Of a DNA stretch of 6,722 bases, positions 1 through 5,988 are shown piece after piece (position 1 is the stretch's first letter; every line of letters starts with the position of its first letter). The stretch covers positions 1 to 6,722 of the forward strand of contig JAJONP010000112.1 in the NCBI GenBank assembly GCA_021323555.1, written 5' to 3'. The notes below the pieces were generated by a model that ran no database searches, was not told the DNA's origin, and saw nothing but the letters and a program-made list of their open reading frames with translations. Origin of the DNA: Gammaproteobacteria bacterium (GTDB lineage: Bacteria; Pseudomonadota; Gammaproteobacteria; DSM-16500). The translations under genes and the position numbers were made by a program.

Positions 1-1
1 C

Positions 2-75
2 TCGTGCGAAAATTTTATAAAAATGTGCTCACATACACGTGTATGCTGCGCTATTTTTATAAAATTTTCGCACGA
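2..75. repeat. 74-bp dyad: 23-bp perfect inverted repeat with palindromic centre
   Basis: Positions 2-24 are the exact reverse complement of 53-75 (23 of 23 bases). The centre, 32-45 (CATACACGTGTATG), is itself a perfect 14-bp palindrome on the same axis (38.5). Two 7-base unpaired stretches separate the outer arms from the centre. The arms begin TCGTGCG and then become A/T-only, and no T-run follows, so this is not a classic intrinsic terminator. It could be a small palindromic repeat or MITE-type element, a long hairpin in a transcript from beyond the left edge, or a binding site for a dimeric protein. The symmetry is seen directly; the role is unknown. Confidence 0.85.
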
Positions 76-116
76 CCTTGGCTCAAATCCGAACTTTTTT
101 CGTAAAGTCAAAAGCC

Positions 117-141
117 CCGTCAACACTTACAAGTTGACAGG
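117..141 (-). terminator. Weak intrinsic-terminator-like hairpin downstream of the 757-aa gene
   Basis: GTCAAC at 119-124 pairs with GTTGAC at 133-138 across an 8-base loop. The stem can be extended by two C-G pairs past a one-base bulge. Read on the minus strand, the hairpin lies about 45 bases after the stop codon of the large minus-strand gene and is followed by GGCTTTTGACTTT, an interrupted T-tract. It is a plausible but imperfect intrinsic terminator for that gene. Confidence 0.4.
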
Positions 142-183
142 ATAAATAATCGTGCCAGCAATTATGGAGGAAAAGACGGTAAT

Positions 184-2457
184 TTATAAGCGTGAGCGCA
201 TAAAGGGCAAGCCCTGCCCGGCGGCAGGAGCACTGGTTGAGCGAAATAGTGGTGTTCCTACGGGTATGTTTTCTAGACGTACACCTCCGTTCCTGTCTTC
301 ATGATTCCCACTATAAAAAAGCGTACAAGAGTCTTGTCCTAAACAAAAGCGTTTTGGAGAGGGAAGTGTGAGCTCCTCTATCACTCTTTTCTGTCCTTTA
401 GTCAATATCCGAAGAGGAGGCGATACTGGATTCAGTAATTCTTGCCTAATAGCTGAAGCATCTGAAGAGGAGATGAACGCATCAGAAACGGAGATTGCTG
501 GCTCTTTATCCTCAGCCAGTCTTAGGAGAGTGCTACTCTGAAGCGACAATGGATTTGATAAGCTTCCTCCAAAATGATTGGCAGAGCTTGCAGGCAGCTC
601 GTCTTTCTGTTCATCTGATGAAGCATAATTGTCAGAGCTTGAAGGAGCAGAACTGAATGACTCAGCAACCCCAGGCCTATCTGCCAAGGCTTCTGGTGGT
701 AAAGCTGGTAAAACAACGTTATTCCTATCATTTATTAACGCATTCAGAAAATCTTCAAAAGACGGATAAATGAGTGATGCTTCTCTTTGTAAGGGGTCTT
801 TTATGGACCAATTTCTAACATGCCTTAGCCATTCACTATCATTAAAACCAGATGCTTTTTGCAAAATTTCCCTTTCTTCTTTTTCAAGAGAACCAAGTGT
901 GTTAATCACATTTTTTATGTCTGCACTGGATAGTAATGTTTTCAATAACTTTGCCAATTCAGGGTAATTATTCACCGTGAGCGCAGTAGGAGGTGATTGT
1001 AGACATTCTTTTATTTTCTTAGCGGCAATGATAAGACACTTGATAGCAGCAAACACGAGTATGGATGTTACTATTACAGTATTTACCAATACGAGAGTAG
1101 CACCTATACCTGCACCTGCACCACAGGATGCGATTACGATAGCGGAGGAAAGAATAGCTGGAGCAACAATATAATAAGCGAGTACGCCTGCAACGACTAG
1201 CTGGGGTACATTTGACTTTAAAGAACCAAGCAACCACAATCCTGATTTTTTCCAGTTAGGTAGTCTCCAAAGCCTCCCACATAAGCCTCCATAAAAAAAA
1301 CCACCCAGCATTACAAGAATAGAACCAATGAATTGAAGTAGTTCAGCAACTTTATATGTTACACTCTTATCCTTGTCAGTTGAAAATAACCAGCTAGCCA
1401 CCATCATTAGAAAGGGATGATGCAATAGATAGCTGCTTAAAGGGAAAAAATAAATAATTGCCATGCCTATAAAAATGATGACAGCAATCCTAACAGCACG
1501 AGTTGCTTTCTCAGAGCTTTTTTTAATTTTATCCTGCATTTTTTTTAGCGATAGATACTTTAAGTCTGCGAGGTTATTTTTATCCCAACCTTCCTCTTCT
1601 ATATTCTCCAGGATTTTGAGCGATTCTTTATCTGTATCAAGTTCTTTCTTTGTAAAATAGTAATCGTGAAATATATCAAAGCAGAATCCCAATATTTGGA
1701 CGATGGAACAGCCTAAGCCTCCTCCCAAATATAGCCCAATTCCATTTGCCAAAAGCCATACTAACGCATTAGAGATACAATCTGTAAATTTATTATCATC
1801 TATGCTTTGATGAAAGCGACTATACTCGAATCTGGCTTTTGCTGCTTTTAGTTTAAAATACCATCTGCTAATCACAGGTTTATTTTGATAAGCTTGAGCC
1901 TCTTTTTGTGTTTCAGGTCGAAATGAATAATAGAAAATCTTTCCCAGGTAGACAATAATTTCAAGGCTGTAAGACAATTGAAGGAAACTAAAACTGTCAG
2001 GAAACATACTTCCTATCTTAGTACTGTCTTCCGTATTATGGATAGGAAAATCAGGGGAAAGACAAAGTTGACGATTGCTTCGAGCAATAATCCCCAAGCG
2101 CCAAGTAGTAAACCAGTTAAGATAAAGAAGAGCATTATCAAATAAGCTTTCTGGCGGCTCCATACAGAAATAGTGAGCTAAATAAAAATCTGCTTTTTGC
2201 TCGTCTACTTGAACACCATTTCCATCTCTATAAGCTAAAAACAATGCCAATGCCAGAGTTTGTTTTGCTTTTGTAAGAGTGGTTTCAGAAATTGGTTTCC
2301 CTGGATTTTCTAGAAGATCCTTATTTTCTATGCTTGTTAAAGTGGAAAATAAAGTCTGATATTGGTTTACTACTGAATAAGATTCATTTTTAACTTCTTG
2401 ATTATACGTTTGTTTTGTTTCTTCGTTCTCTGCTATTATCGCGCTTGCGTGCGTCAT
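184..2457 (-). CDS. Orphan 757-aa multi-pass membrane protein, possible effector-like protein
   Basis: I do not recognise a named family. The N-terminal half is soluble or amphipathic; residues ~66-95 (AYRDGNGVQVDEQKADFYL) resemble one degenerate Sel1-like repeat. Hydrophobic stretches likely to span a membrane lie near 228-260, 322-340, 345-358, 370-394, 418-445 and 450-478, with a charged Lys/Glu-rich segment (~268-320) between the first and second. From ~500 the chain is soluble again, and ~585-680 is Ser-rich low complexity. A basic pair-cluster follows: KGQKR at 687-691 and SPKR at 700-703, resembling a bipartite nuclear-localisation signal. There is no N-terminal signal peptide. Large size, orphan status, mixed membrane/low-complexity layout and Sel1-like fragment recall Dot/Icm-type effectors of Legionellales, but that is inference. 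The last ~38 codons are far richer in GC than the rest. The ATG at 2457 is preceded by a poor Shine-Dalgarno but sits ~25 bases after a good promoter. It is transcribed divergently from lptB. Confidence 0.85.
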   Translation of the reverse strand: MTHASAIIAENEETKQTYNQEVKNESYSVVNQYQTLFSTLTSIENKDLLENPGKPISETTLTKAKQTLALALFLAYRDGNGVQVDEQKADFYLAHYFCMEPPESLFDNALLYLNWFTTWRLGIIARSNRQLCLSPDFPIHNTEDSTKIGSMFPDSFSFLQLSYSLEIIVYLGKIFYYSFRPETQKEAQAYQNKPVISRWYFKLKAAKARFEYSRFHQSIDDNKFTDCISNALVWLLANGIGLYLGGGLGCSIVQILGFCFDIFHDYYFTKKELDTDKESLKILENIEEEGWDKNNLADLKYLSLKKMQDKIKKSSEKATRAVRIAVIIFIGMAIIYFFPLSSYLLHHPFLMMVASWLFSTDKDKSVTYKVAELLQFIGSILVMLGGFFYGGLCGRLWRLPNWKKSGLWLLGSLKSNVPQLVVAGVLAYYIVAPAILSSAIVIASCGAGAGIGATLVLVNTVIVTSILVFAAIKCLIIAAKKIKECLQSPPTALTVNNYPELAKLLKTLLSSADIKNVINTLGSLEKEEREILQKASGFNDSEWLRHVRNWSIKDPLQREASLIYPSFEDFLNALINDRNNVVLPALPPEALADRPGVAESFSSAPSSSDNYASSDEQKDELPASSANHFGGSLSNPLSLQSSTLLRLAEDKEPAISVSDAFISSSDASAIRQELLNPVSPPLRILTKGQKRVIEELTLPSPKRFCLGQDSCTLFYSGNHEDRNGGVRLENIPVGTPLFRSTSAPAAGQGLPFMRSRL

Positions 2458-2489
2458 ACAATGCCATTATGAGTAACTTGGTAAATTGA

Positions 2490-2517
2490 ATTATACATAA
2501 AAAGACCCCTCCTACAA
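2490..2517 (-). promoter_or_regulatory. Sigma-70-type promoter of the 757-aa gene
   Basis: On the minus strand a perfect -10 box TATAAT (2490-2495) sits 16 bases after TTGTAG (2512-2517), a half-matching -35 box. The predicted transcript start is near 2483, leaving a leader of about 25 bases before the ATG at 2457. This supports the gene being expressed and its chosen start. Confidence 0.6.
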
Positions 2518-2537
2518 GAGTCCATTTTTCTTTTTCT

Positions 2538-2611
2538 AATAATCTTGGCTAAAAGTGCTTCATCTTGCTATTATCTAACATCAATTTGGGTTTTTTTATT
2601 CCAAGATTATT
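2538..2611. repeat. 11-bp perfect inverted repeat bracketing the lptB promoter
   Basis: AATAATCTTGG at 2538-2548 is the exact reverse complement of CCAAGATTATT at 2601-2611, with 52 bases between the arms. The left arm covers most of the -35 box of the candidate lptB promoter and the right arm lies in the predicted leader. It could be a pair of operator half-sites, a long-range leader fold for transcripts starting upstream, or chance in AT-rich DNA. Confidence 0.7.
2545..2574 (+). promoter_or_regulatory. Candidate lptB promoter with extended -10
   Basis: TTGGCT (2545-2550), 18 bases, then TATTAT (2569-2574) preceded by TGC, which makes an extended -10. Transcription would start near 2581, giving a leader of about 53 bases before the ATG at 2634. 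The -10 box overlaps an upstream in-frame TTG at 2565, which argues against translation beginning there. Confidence 0.5.
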
Positions 2612-2633
2612 GTTCTCAAGAGTTATATTGAAT

Positions 2634-3365
2634 ATGTTACGTGTCACAAAAATCAGTAAGCAATATCAATCACGTGATGTTGTCAAAAATGTCTCCTTGC
2701 ATGTCAGTCAAGGTGAAATCGTAGGTTTGCTAGGGCCTAATGGGGCCGGTAAAACCACTTCTTTTTATATGATTGTCGGCTTGATTCGATGTACACAAGG
2801 TAAAATTTTTTTAGAGGGGCAAGATATTACATCATTGCCAATTCATAGCAGAGCCAAGCTAGGTATGAGCTATTTGCCACAAGAAGCTTCTATATTCCGT
2901 AAGCTTACCGTTGCTGATAATATTCTTGCCATTTTAGAATTGCGTTTAGATCTTACTAAAACACAACGCCAGGAACAGCTTGAGCACCTGTTGCAAGAGT
3001 TCAATCTTGATTATATCCGTGATACACTCGGCATCAGTTTATCGGGGGGGGAACGCCGCCGTGTGGAAATTGCTCGTGCGCTTGCCACGGCACCCAAATT
3101 TATTTTATTAGATGAACCATTTGCAGGGATTGACCCTATTTCAGTGATAGATGTTAAAAAAATTATTACGCATGTATGTCAACGTAATATAGGTGTTTTG
3201 ATTACAGACCATAATGTGCGTGAAACTTTAGATATTTGTCAACGTGCCTATATAGTCAATCAAGGTGAAATTATTTGCGATGGTACACCCGATATTATTT
3301 TGGCAAATAAACAGGTACGCGCTGTTTATCTAGGCGAGGATTTTACAATGGAAACGAGAGAATAA
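2634..3365 (+). CDS. lptB: LptB, ATPase of the lipopolysaccharide export ABC transporter
   Basis: LptB is the cytoplasmic ATPase that, as a dimer under LptF/LptG, drives LPS from the inner membrane along the LptC-LptA bridge to the outer membrane. The 243-residue product has every ABC ATPase motif: Walker A GPNGAGKT (34-41), Q-loop in [10 protein letters not shown] (80-89), signature LSGGE (136-140), Walker [11 protein letters not shown] (156-165) with catalytic Glu161, and switch His193 in ITDHNVRET. The match to the E. coli LptB family, including the closing VYLGEDF, is very close, and the length agrees with the usual ~241. The frame is open back to 2565, but the family's N-terminus, the length and the promoter position favour ATG 2634; AAGAG at 2618-2622 is an acceptable though distant ribosome site, and TTG at 2628 is an alternative two codons upstream. 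Unusually, lptC/lptA are not adjacent: a divergent orphan lies upstream and an MFS gene follows after 5 bp. The signature motif is encoded across a run of eight G. Confidence 0.96.
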   Translation: MLRVTKISKQYQSRDVVKNVSLHVSQGEIVGLLGPNGAGKTTSFYMIVGLIRCTQGKIFLEGQDITSLPIHSRAKLGMSYLPQEASIFRKLTVADNILAILELRLDLTKTQRQEQLEHLLQEFNLDYIRDTLGISLSGGERRRVEIARALATAPKFILLDEPFAGIDPISVIDVKKIITHVCQRNIGVLITDHNVRETLDICQRAYIVNQGEIICDGTPDIILANKQVRAVYLGEDFTMETRE

Positions 3366-3370
3366 AAAAT

Positions 3371-4624
3371 ATGTTCACCACAAAAATAAATACATGGGCA
3401 GCACGCCCTTTTTATCCATGGGTAGTGATTGCTCTCTGCGCGATTTTTGCATTTTATAAATATATATTGCAAGTATCCCCCAGTGTGATGACTCACGATT
3501 TAATGAACCAGTTTCATGTCAACGGGGCAGGGTTAGGGAACCTGGCTGCGACTTATTTTTATGCTTATCTGGTGGCACAGTTATTCGCAGGGCCTTTGCT
3601 TGATCGCTACAGCCCCCGTTATCTTTTGACTTTTGCTATTGGTATTTGTGGTATTGCAGCTATTGTATTTGCTAATACGCAAACACTCATCACAGCAGCC
3701 CTTGCGCGAAGTTTAATGGGTATTGGCACTGCATTTGCCATTGTAGGCTATATGAAAATGTCAGCGCTTTGGTTTAAGCCCCATCAAGTGGCTTTTGTGG
3801 ATGGGTTTGCAGGAACTGCTGCCATGATCGGCGCGATGTGCGGCCAAATTCCATTGGCCATGCTAGTTTCATGCACGAATTGGCGTACTAGCTTAGTCTA
3901 TTGCGGCGTATTAGGTTTAGCATTGGCTGTTATATTTTTAAGTGTAGTCAAAGATAAAGACATGGCTATATCAGTTAAACGCAGCGTGATTCAATTGTCA
4001 GATGTGGTAGCCGTCTTAAAAGATAAAAAAAATTGGCTACTGATGTTGTTCAGTGGCTTTGCATTTACACCCATAGCAGTATTAGGAGGGTTGTGGGGCA
4101 ATCCTTTTTTTGAAGTTGCGCACCATTTAACACCCACACAAGCCGCTTCTTTTACATCGTGTATTTTTTTCGGGTTTGCAGTAGGCGGGCCATTGTTAGG
4201 TTATTTTGCAGATGACATGCGGCAACGTATTAATGTGACTTTAATAGGCACAGGGTTGGCATTCGTCACACTCCTCTTGATTATTTATGTTCCTGGGCTG
4301 CCTTTGTGGCTTTCGAGCGTGCTACTTTTTTTATTTGGCCTGGGACTAGGTTCTTATATGTCTTGTTTTGCATTGGCTAAAGAATTAAATTTAAGCGGGC
4401 TTGCAGGTACGATAGTTGCTTTAATCAATACGGGCGATGCATTATTAGGTTCTTTCACGGAACCCATGATTGGTAAGCTATTAGATTTATTTTGGCAGGG
4501 GAAAATAGTGAACGGAGTCCATTATTTTTCAACGCGAGATTTTCAGTTTGCGCTGTCACTATTGCCTATTTATTTGCTACTCGCTTTGGGATGTTTGTTG
4601 ATTTTAAAGCGGATGAAGCTTTAA
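3371..4624 (+). CDS. Major facilitator superfamily transporter, 12 spans
   Basis: This 417-residue inner-membrane protein is a secondary transporter. Its length and hydrophobic pattern fit 12 membrane helices with a charged central loop around residues 193-222. The MFS motif A is clear between helices 2 and 3 (GPLLDRYSPRYL, 74-85, with Gly74, Asp78, Arg79, Arg83), and its half-repeat appears between helices 8 and 9 (GYFADDMRQR, 277-286). The N-terminal LQVSPSVMTHDLM and the ending NGVHYF..FQFALSLLPI are typical, as I recall, of uncharacterised MFS proteins abundant in Legionella, Coxiella and Francisella, some of whose relatives (Pht/Fpt group) carry amino acids or nucleosides inside host cells. 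The substrate cannot be read from sequence. The start ATG lies 5 bases after the lptB stop, with GAGAG (3356-3360) inside lptB as a likely ribosome site, so the two genes are probably co-transcribed. It converges on the peptidase gene across a palindromic repeat element. Confidence 0.93.
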   Translation: MFTTKINTWAARPFYPWVVIALCAIFAFYKYILQVSPSVMTHDLMNQFHVNGAGLGNLAATYFYAYLVAQLFAGPLLDRYSPRYLLTFAIGICGIAAIVFANTQTLITAALARSLMGIGTAFAIVGYMKMSALWFKPHQVAFVDGFAGTAAMIGAMCGQIPLAMLVSCTNWRTSLVYCGVLGLALAVIFLSVVKDKDMAISVKRSVIQLSDVVAVLKDKKNWLLMLFSGFAFTPIAVLGGLWGNPFFEVAHHLTPTQAASFTSCIFFGFAVGGPLLGYFADDMRQRINVTLIGTGLAFVTLLLIIYVPGLPLWLSSVLLFLFGLGLGSYMSCFALAKELNLSGLAGTIVALINTGDALLGSFTEPMIGKLLDLFWQGKIVNGVHYFSTRDFQFALSLLPIYLLLALGCLLILKRMKL

Positions 4625-4631
4625 ATGGTAG

Positions 4632-4669
4632 GGTGGATTAGACGCCGTTTTTTGGCGTCGTAATCCACC
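4632..4669 (+). terminator. Strong hairpin at left end of the palindromic element
   Basis: GGTGGATTAGACGCC (4632-4646) pairs with GGCGTC (4654-4659) and TAATCCACC (4661-4669). This gives a 15-bp stem with one bulged G (4660) and a 7-base T-rich loop. It begins 8 bases after the MFS stop codon and could halt or stabilise the lptB-MFS transcript, but no T-run follows, so standard intrinsic termination is uncertain. Confidence 0.4.
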
Positions 4670-4763
4670 AAATAGAATGGCATTATCAAAAAGCTATAAG
4701 GTAGATTGTAAGCTCACCGGGCTTTGCCTATTAAAGCGTGAACAGTTACGGTAGATTTGGTTC

Positions 4764-4801
4764 GGTGGATTACAATACCAAAAAACAGCGTCTAATCCAC
4801 C
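4764..4801 (-). terminator. Weaker hairpin at right end of the palindromic element
   Basis: GGTGGATTA (4764-4772) pairs with TAATCCACC (4793-4801), a 9-bp stem. The inner part has lost the pairing kept in the left copy (changes at 4774, 4776, 4777 and 4787). It lies 10 bases past the peptidase stop codon on the minus strand and may end or protect that transcript. It can alternatively pair with the left end over the whole unit. Confidence 0.3.
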
Positions 4802-4810
4802 CCACATTAT

Positions 4811-5656
4811 TTAGTGTCCCAGCGGGCGTGCCATCGCGAAATTGACGTGCCTTTCCCAAGAAGCCCCTAGCTTCCATGCATACGCTGAAGGATGGCCTGT
4901 TTCCGGATTTATTTTCAATTGCATCGTACCGATACCAATGCCTGATGTATGGGGTGAGCGTGTATCCTGGCTGTGACCTGTAGATGCGGAATCAGTCACC
5001 CGAACAATAAATGAATTTTCAGTGCGAACAGGTTTTTTCATCACCACCATCACATGCCCCTCAACACCCGTTCTCGAATTTTTCTGATTGCGAAACACTA
5101 AAATATCACCCGGCTGCAATTCCTTGACACTGTTTATTTTATTCCAATAATGCCGAGGCTTATACGTAAGTCCTGTAAAAAAATGATAATAGTGTTCGGA
5201 GGTAGGTTTATCTGACCCTGTTGAATTAACCAGACTAGAATACGCAGAAGGGCTTGCAGCTTGTAATAAATGATCCACATAATCCGAACAATCCAGAATA
5301 TAAATACCATTCGATGTATCGAAATGAGTACCGCCTAGTTTATAAGCTGTATACCGCAAGGTGGAAATAGTATTATGCACAAACTCTACCATACGCGTAC
5401 CGATTGAAGACATTAAGCCAGGGTGTGTAGCGATAGAAATAGGTTTAGAAACCACTGTTACAACCTTCGTCTTTTTTTGATACTTTACTATTTTCGATAG
5501 AGGAGGGTGAGTGTGTTGCAAATGATGATGCATCACGTGTTTTTTTTTAAGAGAGAAGTGAGAAGATGAGGGATGCCCTTCTGAATAACAGATGATACTC
5601 CAAAGACTTCCTAAAGAAAAAAGAAGTGCTAGAATTGCTTTTATTTTTTGAACCAT
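4811..5656 (-). CDS. Secreted NlpC/P60-like cysteine peptidase (putative cell-wall hydrolase)
   Basis: The 281-residue protein probably acts in the periplasm or outside the cell. NlpC/P60-type enzymes usually cut peptide cross-links of peptidoglycan. Residues 1-25 form a signal peptide: Lys4 and Lys6, a hydrophobic core, and likely cleavage after Cys-Tyr-Ser (23-25); Cys23 has no proper lipobox. Residues ~28-72 are a basic, His-rich linker (six His within 40-50). The catalytic region starts near 100 with the family-like YKLGG. Cys123 in LDCSDYV is the likely nucleophile, the QPGDILVF turn is at 181-188, His201 in GHVMVVM is the likely second residue, and Asp222 or a neighbour would complete the triad. 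An insertion at ~131-178 separates Cys123 from the QPGD turn, so the fold is not a minimal NlpC domain and the substrate is uncertain. ATG 5656 fits the signal peptide, though its Shine-Dalgarno is poor. The promoter is unclear: TTGCAC (5713-5718) and TAGTAT (5689-5694), 18 apart, are a weak candidate. It converges on the MFS gene. Confidence 0.85.
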   Translation of the reverse strand: MVQKIKAILALLFSLGSLWSIICYSEGHPSSSHFSLKKKHVMHHHLQHTHPPLSKIVKYQKKTKVVTVVSKPISIATHPGLMSSIGTRMVEFVHNTISTLRYTAYKLGGTHFDTSNGIYILDCSDYVDHLLQAASPSAYSSLVNSTGSDKPTSEHYYHFFTGLTYKPRHYWNKINSVKELQPGDILVFRNQKNSRTGVEGHVMVVMKKPVRTENSFIVRVTDSASTGHSQDTRSPHTSGIGIGTMQLKINPETGHPSAYAWKLGASWERHVNFAMARPLGH

Positions 5657-5855
5657 GTTTTATGACAACTTATAGTAAAGAATAAAACATACTAGCCTTT
5701 ATTCTCCTTCCAGTGCAAGTCTAGTGACATTTTTTGAACAAATAGAGGGCTTGCCTCATTCTTAAAAATATTTTCGTGGCGTTCCCTTAGTAATTAGGTA
5801 AAATGACGCGCTAAGCTATTTTTATAGCGTTATAGGGCTCAATCGCAGTAGAAAC

Positions 5856-5878
5856 TTGTCCCTCTTAAGACAATTTTT
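5856..5878 (+). terminator. Short hairpin followed by T5
   Basis: TTGTC (5856-5860) and GACAA (5869-5873) pair over an 8-base loop, and TTTTT follows at once. The stem is only 5 bp, so termination would be weak. No gene is seen upstream on this strand for it to end, so it is either chance or the end of an unrecognised short transcript. Confidence 0.25.
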
Positions 5879-5956
5879 CTCGCAGAAGAGATGTTTGTTC
5901 GATATAAAACATATTACTCGAAAAGAAAGATACCGCAATTGAAGCTCATTTACAAC

Positions 5957-5988
5957 AATTATTTTTAAATAGTAATGGATAAATAATT
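5957..5988 (+). promoter_or_regulatory. AT-rich inverted repeat abutting the XRE start codon, possible self-operator
   Basis: AATTATTT (5957-5964) and AAATAATT (5981-5988) form a perfect 8-bp dyad with a 16-base spacer, ending on the base before the ATG. It covers the ribosome site (GGA, 5977-5979). A candidate promoter, TTTACA (5949-5954) with a 16-base gap to AGTAAT (5971-5976), overlaps it. Repressors of this kind often bind such dyads to control themselves. Low complexity makes chance a real alternative. Confidence 0.35.

Larger units (their letters stand above)
4627..4806. mobile_element. MITE-like palindromic element with ~39-bp inverted ends
   Basis: The left end (4631-4669) and the right end (4764-4802) are inverted copies of each other, 35 of 39 positions identical by eye, around a 94-bp interior with no open frame of note. 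Each end starts and stops with GGTGGATTA/TAATCCACC, and two further copies of the GGTRGATT motif lie inside (4700 and 4750). Beyond the ends, similarity fades over a few bases, and no clear target duplication is visible. The element fills nearly all the space between the stop codons of the convergent MFS and peptidase genes (4624 and 4811). Related GGTGGATTA...TAATCCACC palindromes are, to my knowledge, common dispersed repeats in bacteria. It is most likely a non-autonomous mobile or repetitive element that may also act as a two-way transcription barrier. Confidence 0.75.
5657..5988. other. 332-bp non-coding region between divergent peptidase and XRE genes
   Basis: I found no open frame worth calling on either strand. 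The stretch holds the presumed promoters of the flanking divergent genes, a small hairpin GCTAT/ATAGC (5815-5828), a hairpin followed by five T (5856-5878), a short TTCGA...TCGAA dyad (5898-5922), and an AT-rich inverted repeat directly before the XRE start (5957-5988). TAAAAT at 5799-5804 resembles a -10 box, but I see no partner -35 box. A small RNA ending at the T-run is possible but unsupported. Confidence 0.6.

Noticed and set aside
522..1660. Several open frames of 65-72 codons on both strands (522-731, 770-967, 977-1174, 1019-1237, 1463-1660)
   Set aside because: All lie inside the 757-aa gene in other frames, have composition-driven sequences without domain signals, and lack ribosome sites.
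2473..2485. CpxR-like GTAAC...GTAAA pair in the divergent intergenic region
   Set aside because: The gap is 3 bases rather than the 5 expected for CpxR, so the match is not convincing.
2565..2633. Upstream in-frame extension of lptB starting at TTG 2565 (23 extra residues)
   Set aside because: The extra residues are not part of the LptB family, the TTG overlaps the -10 box of the candidate promoter, and ATG 2634 gives the usual length and N-terminus.
5578..5600. Lipoprotein signal (Cys23) in the peptidase
   Set aside because: The residues before Cys23 are Ser-Ile-Ile, which lack the small residue needed at -1 of a lipobox; an ordinary signal peptide fits better.
5670..5690. Minus-strand mini-frame of six codons (MFYSLL) upstream of the peptidase gene, with AAGGAG at 5704-5709
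   Set aside because: The spacing from AAGGAG to the ATG is 13 bases, too long for good initiation, and nothing else supports a leader peptide.
5898..5922. TTCGA-N15-TCGAA dyad as an operator
   Set aside because: Only five bases per arm pair and the interior is not symmetric; matches of this size are expected by chance.
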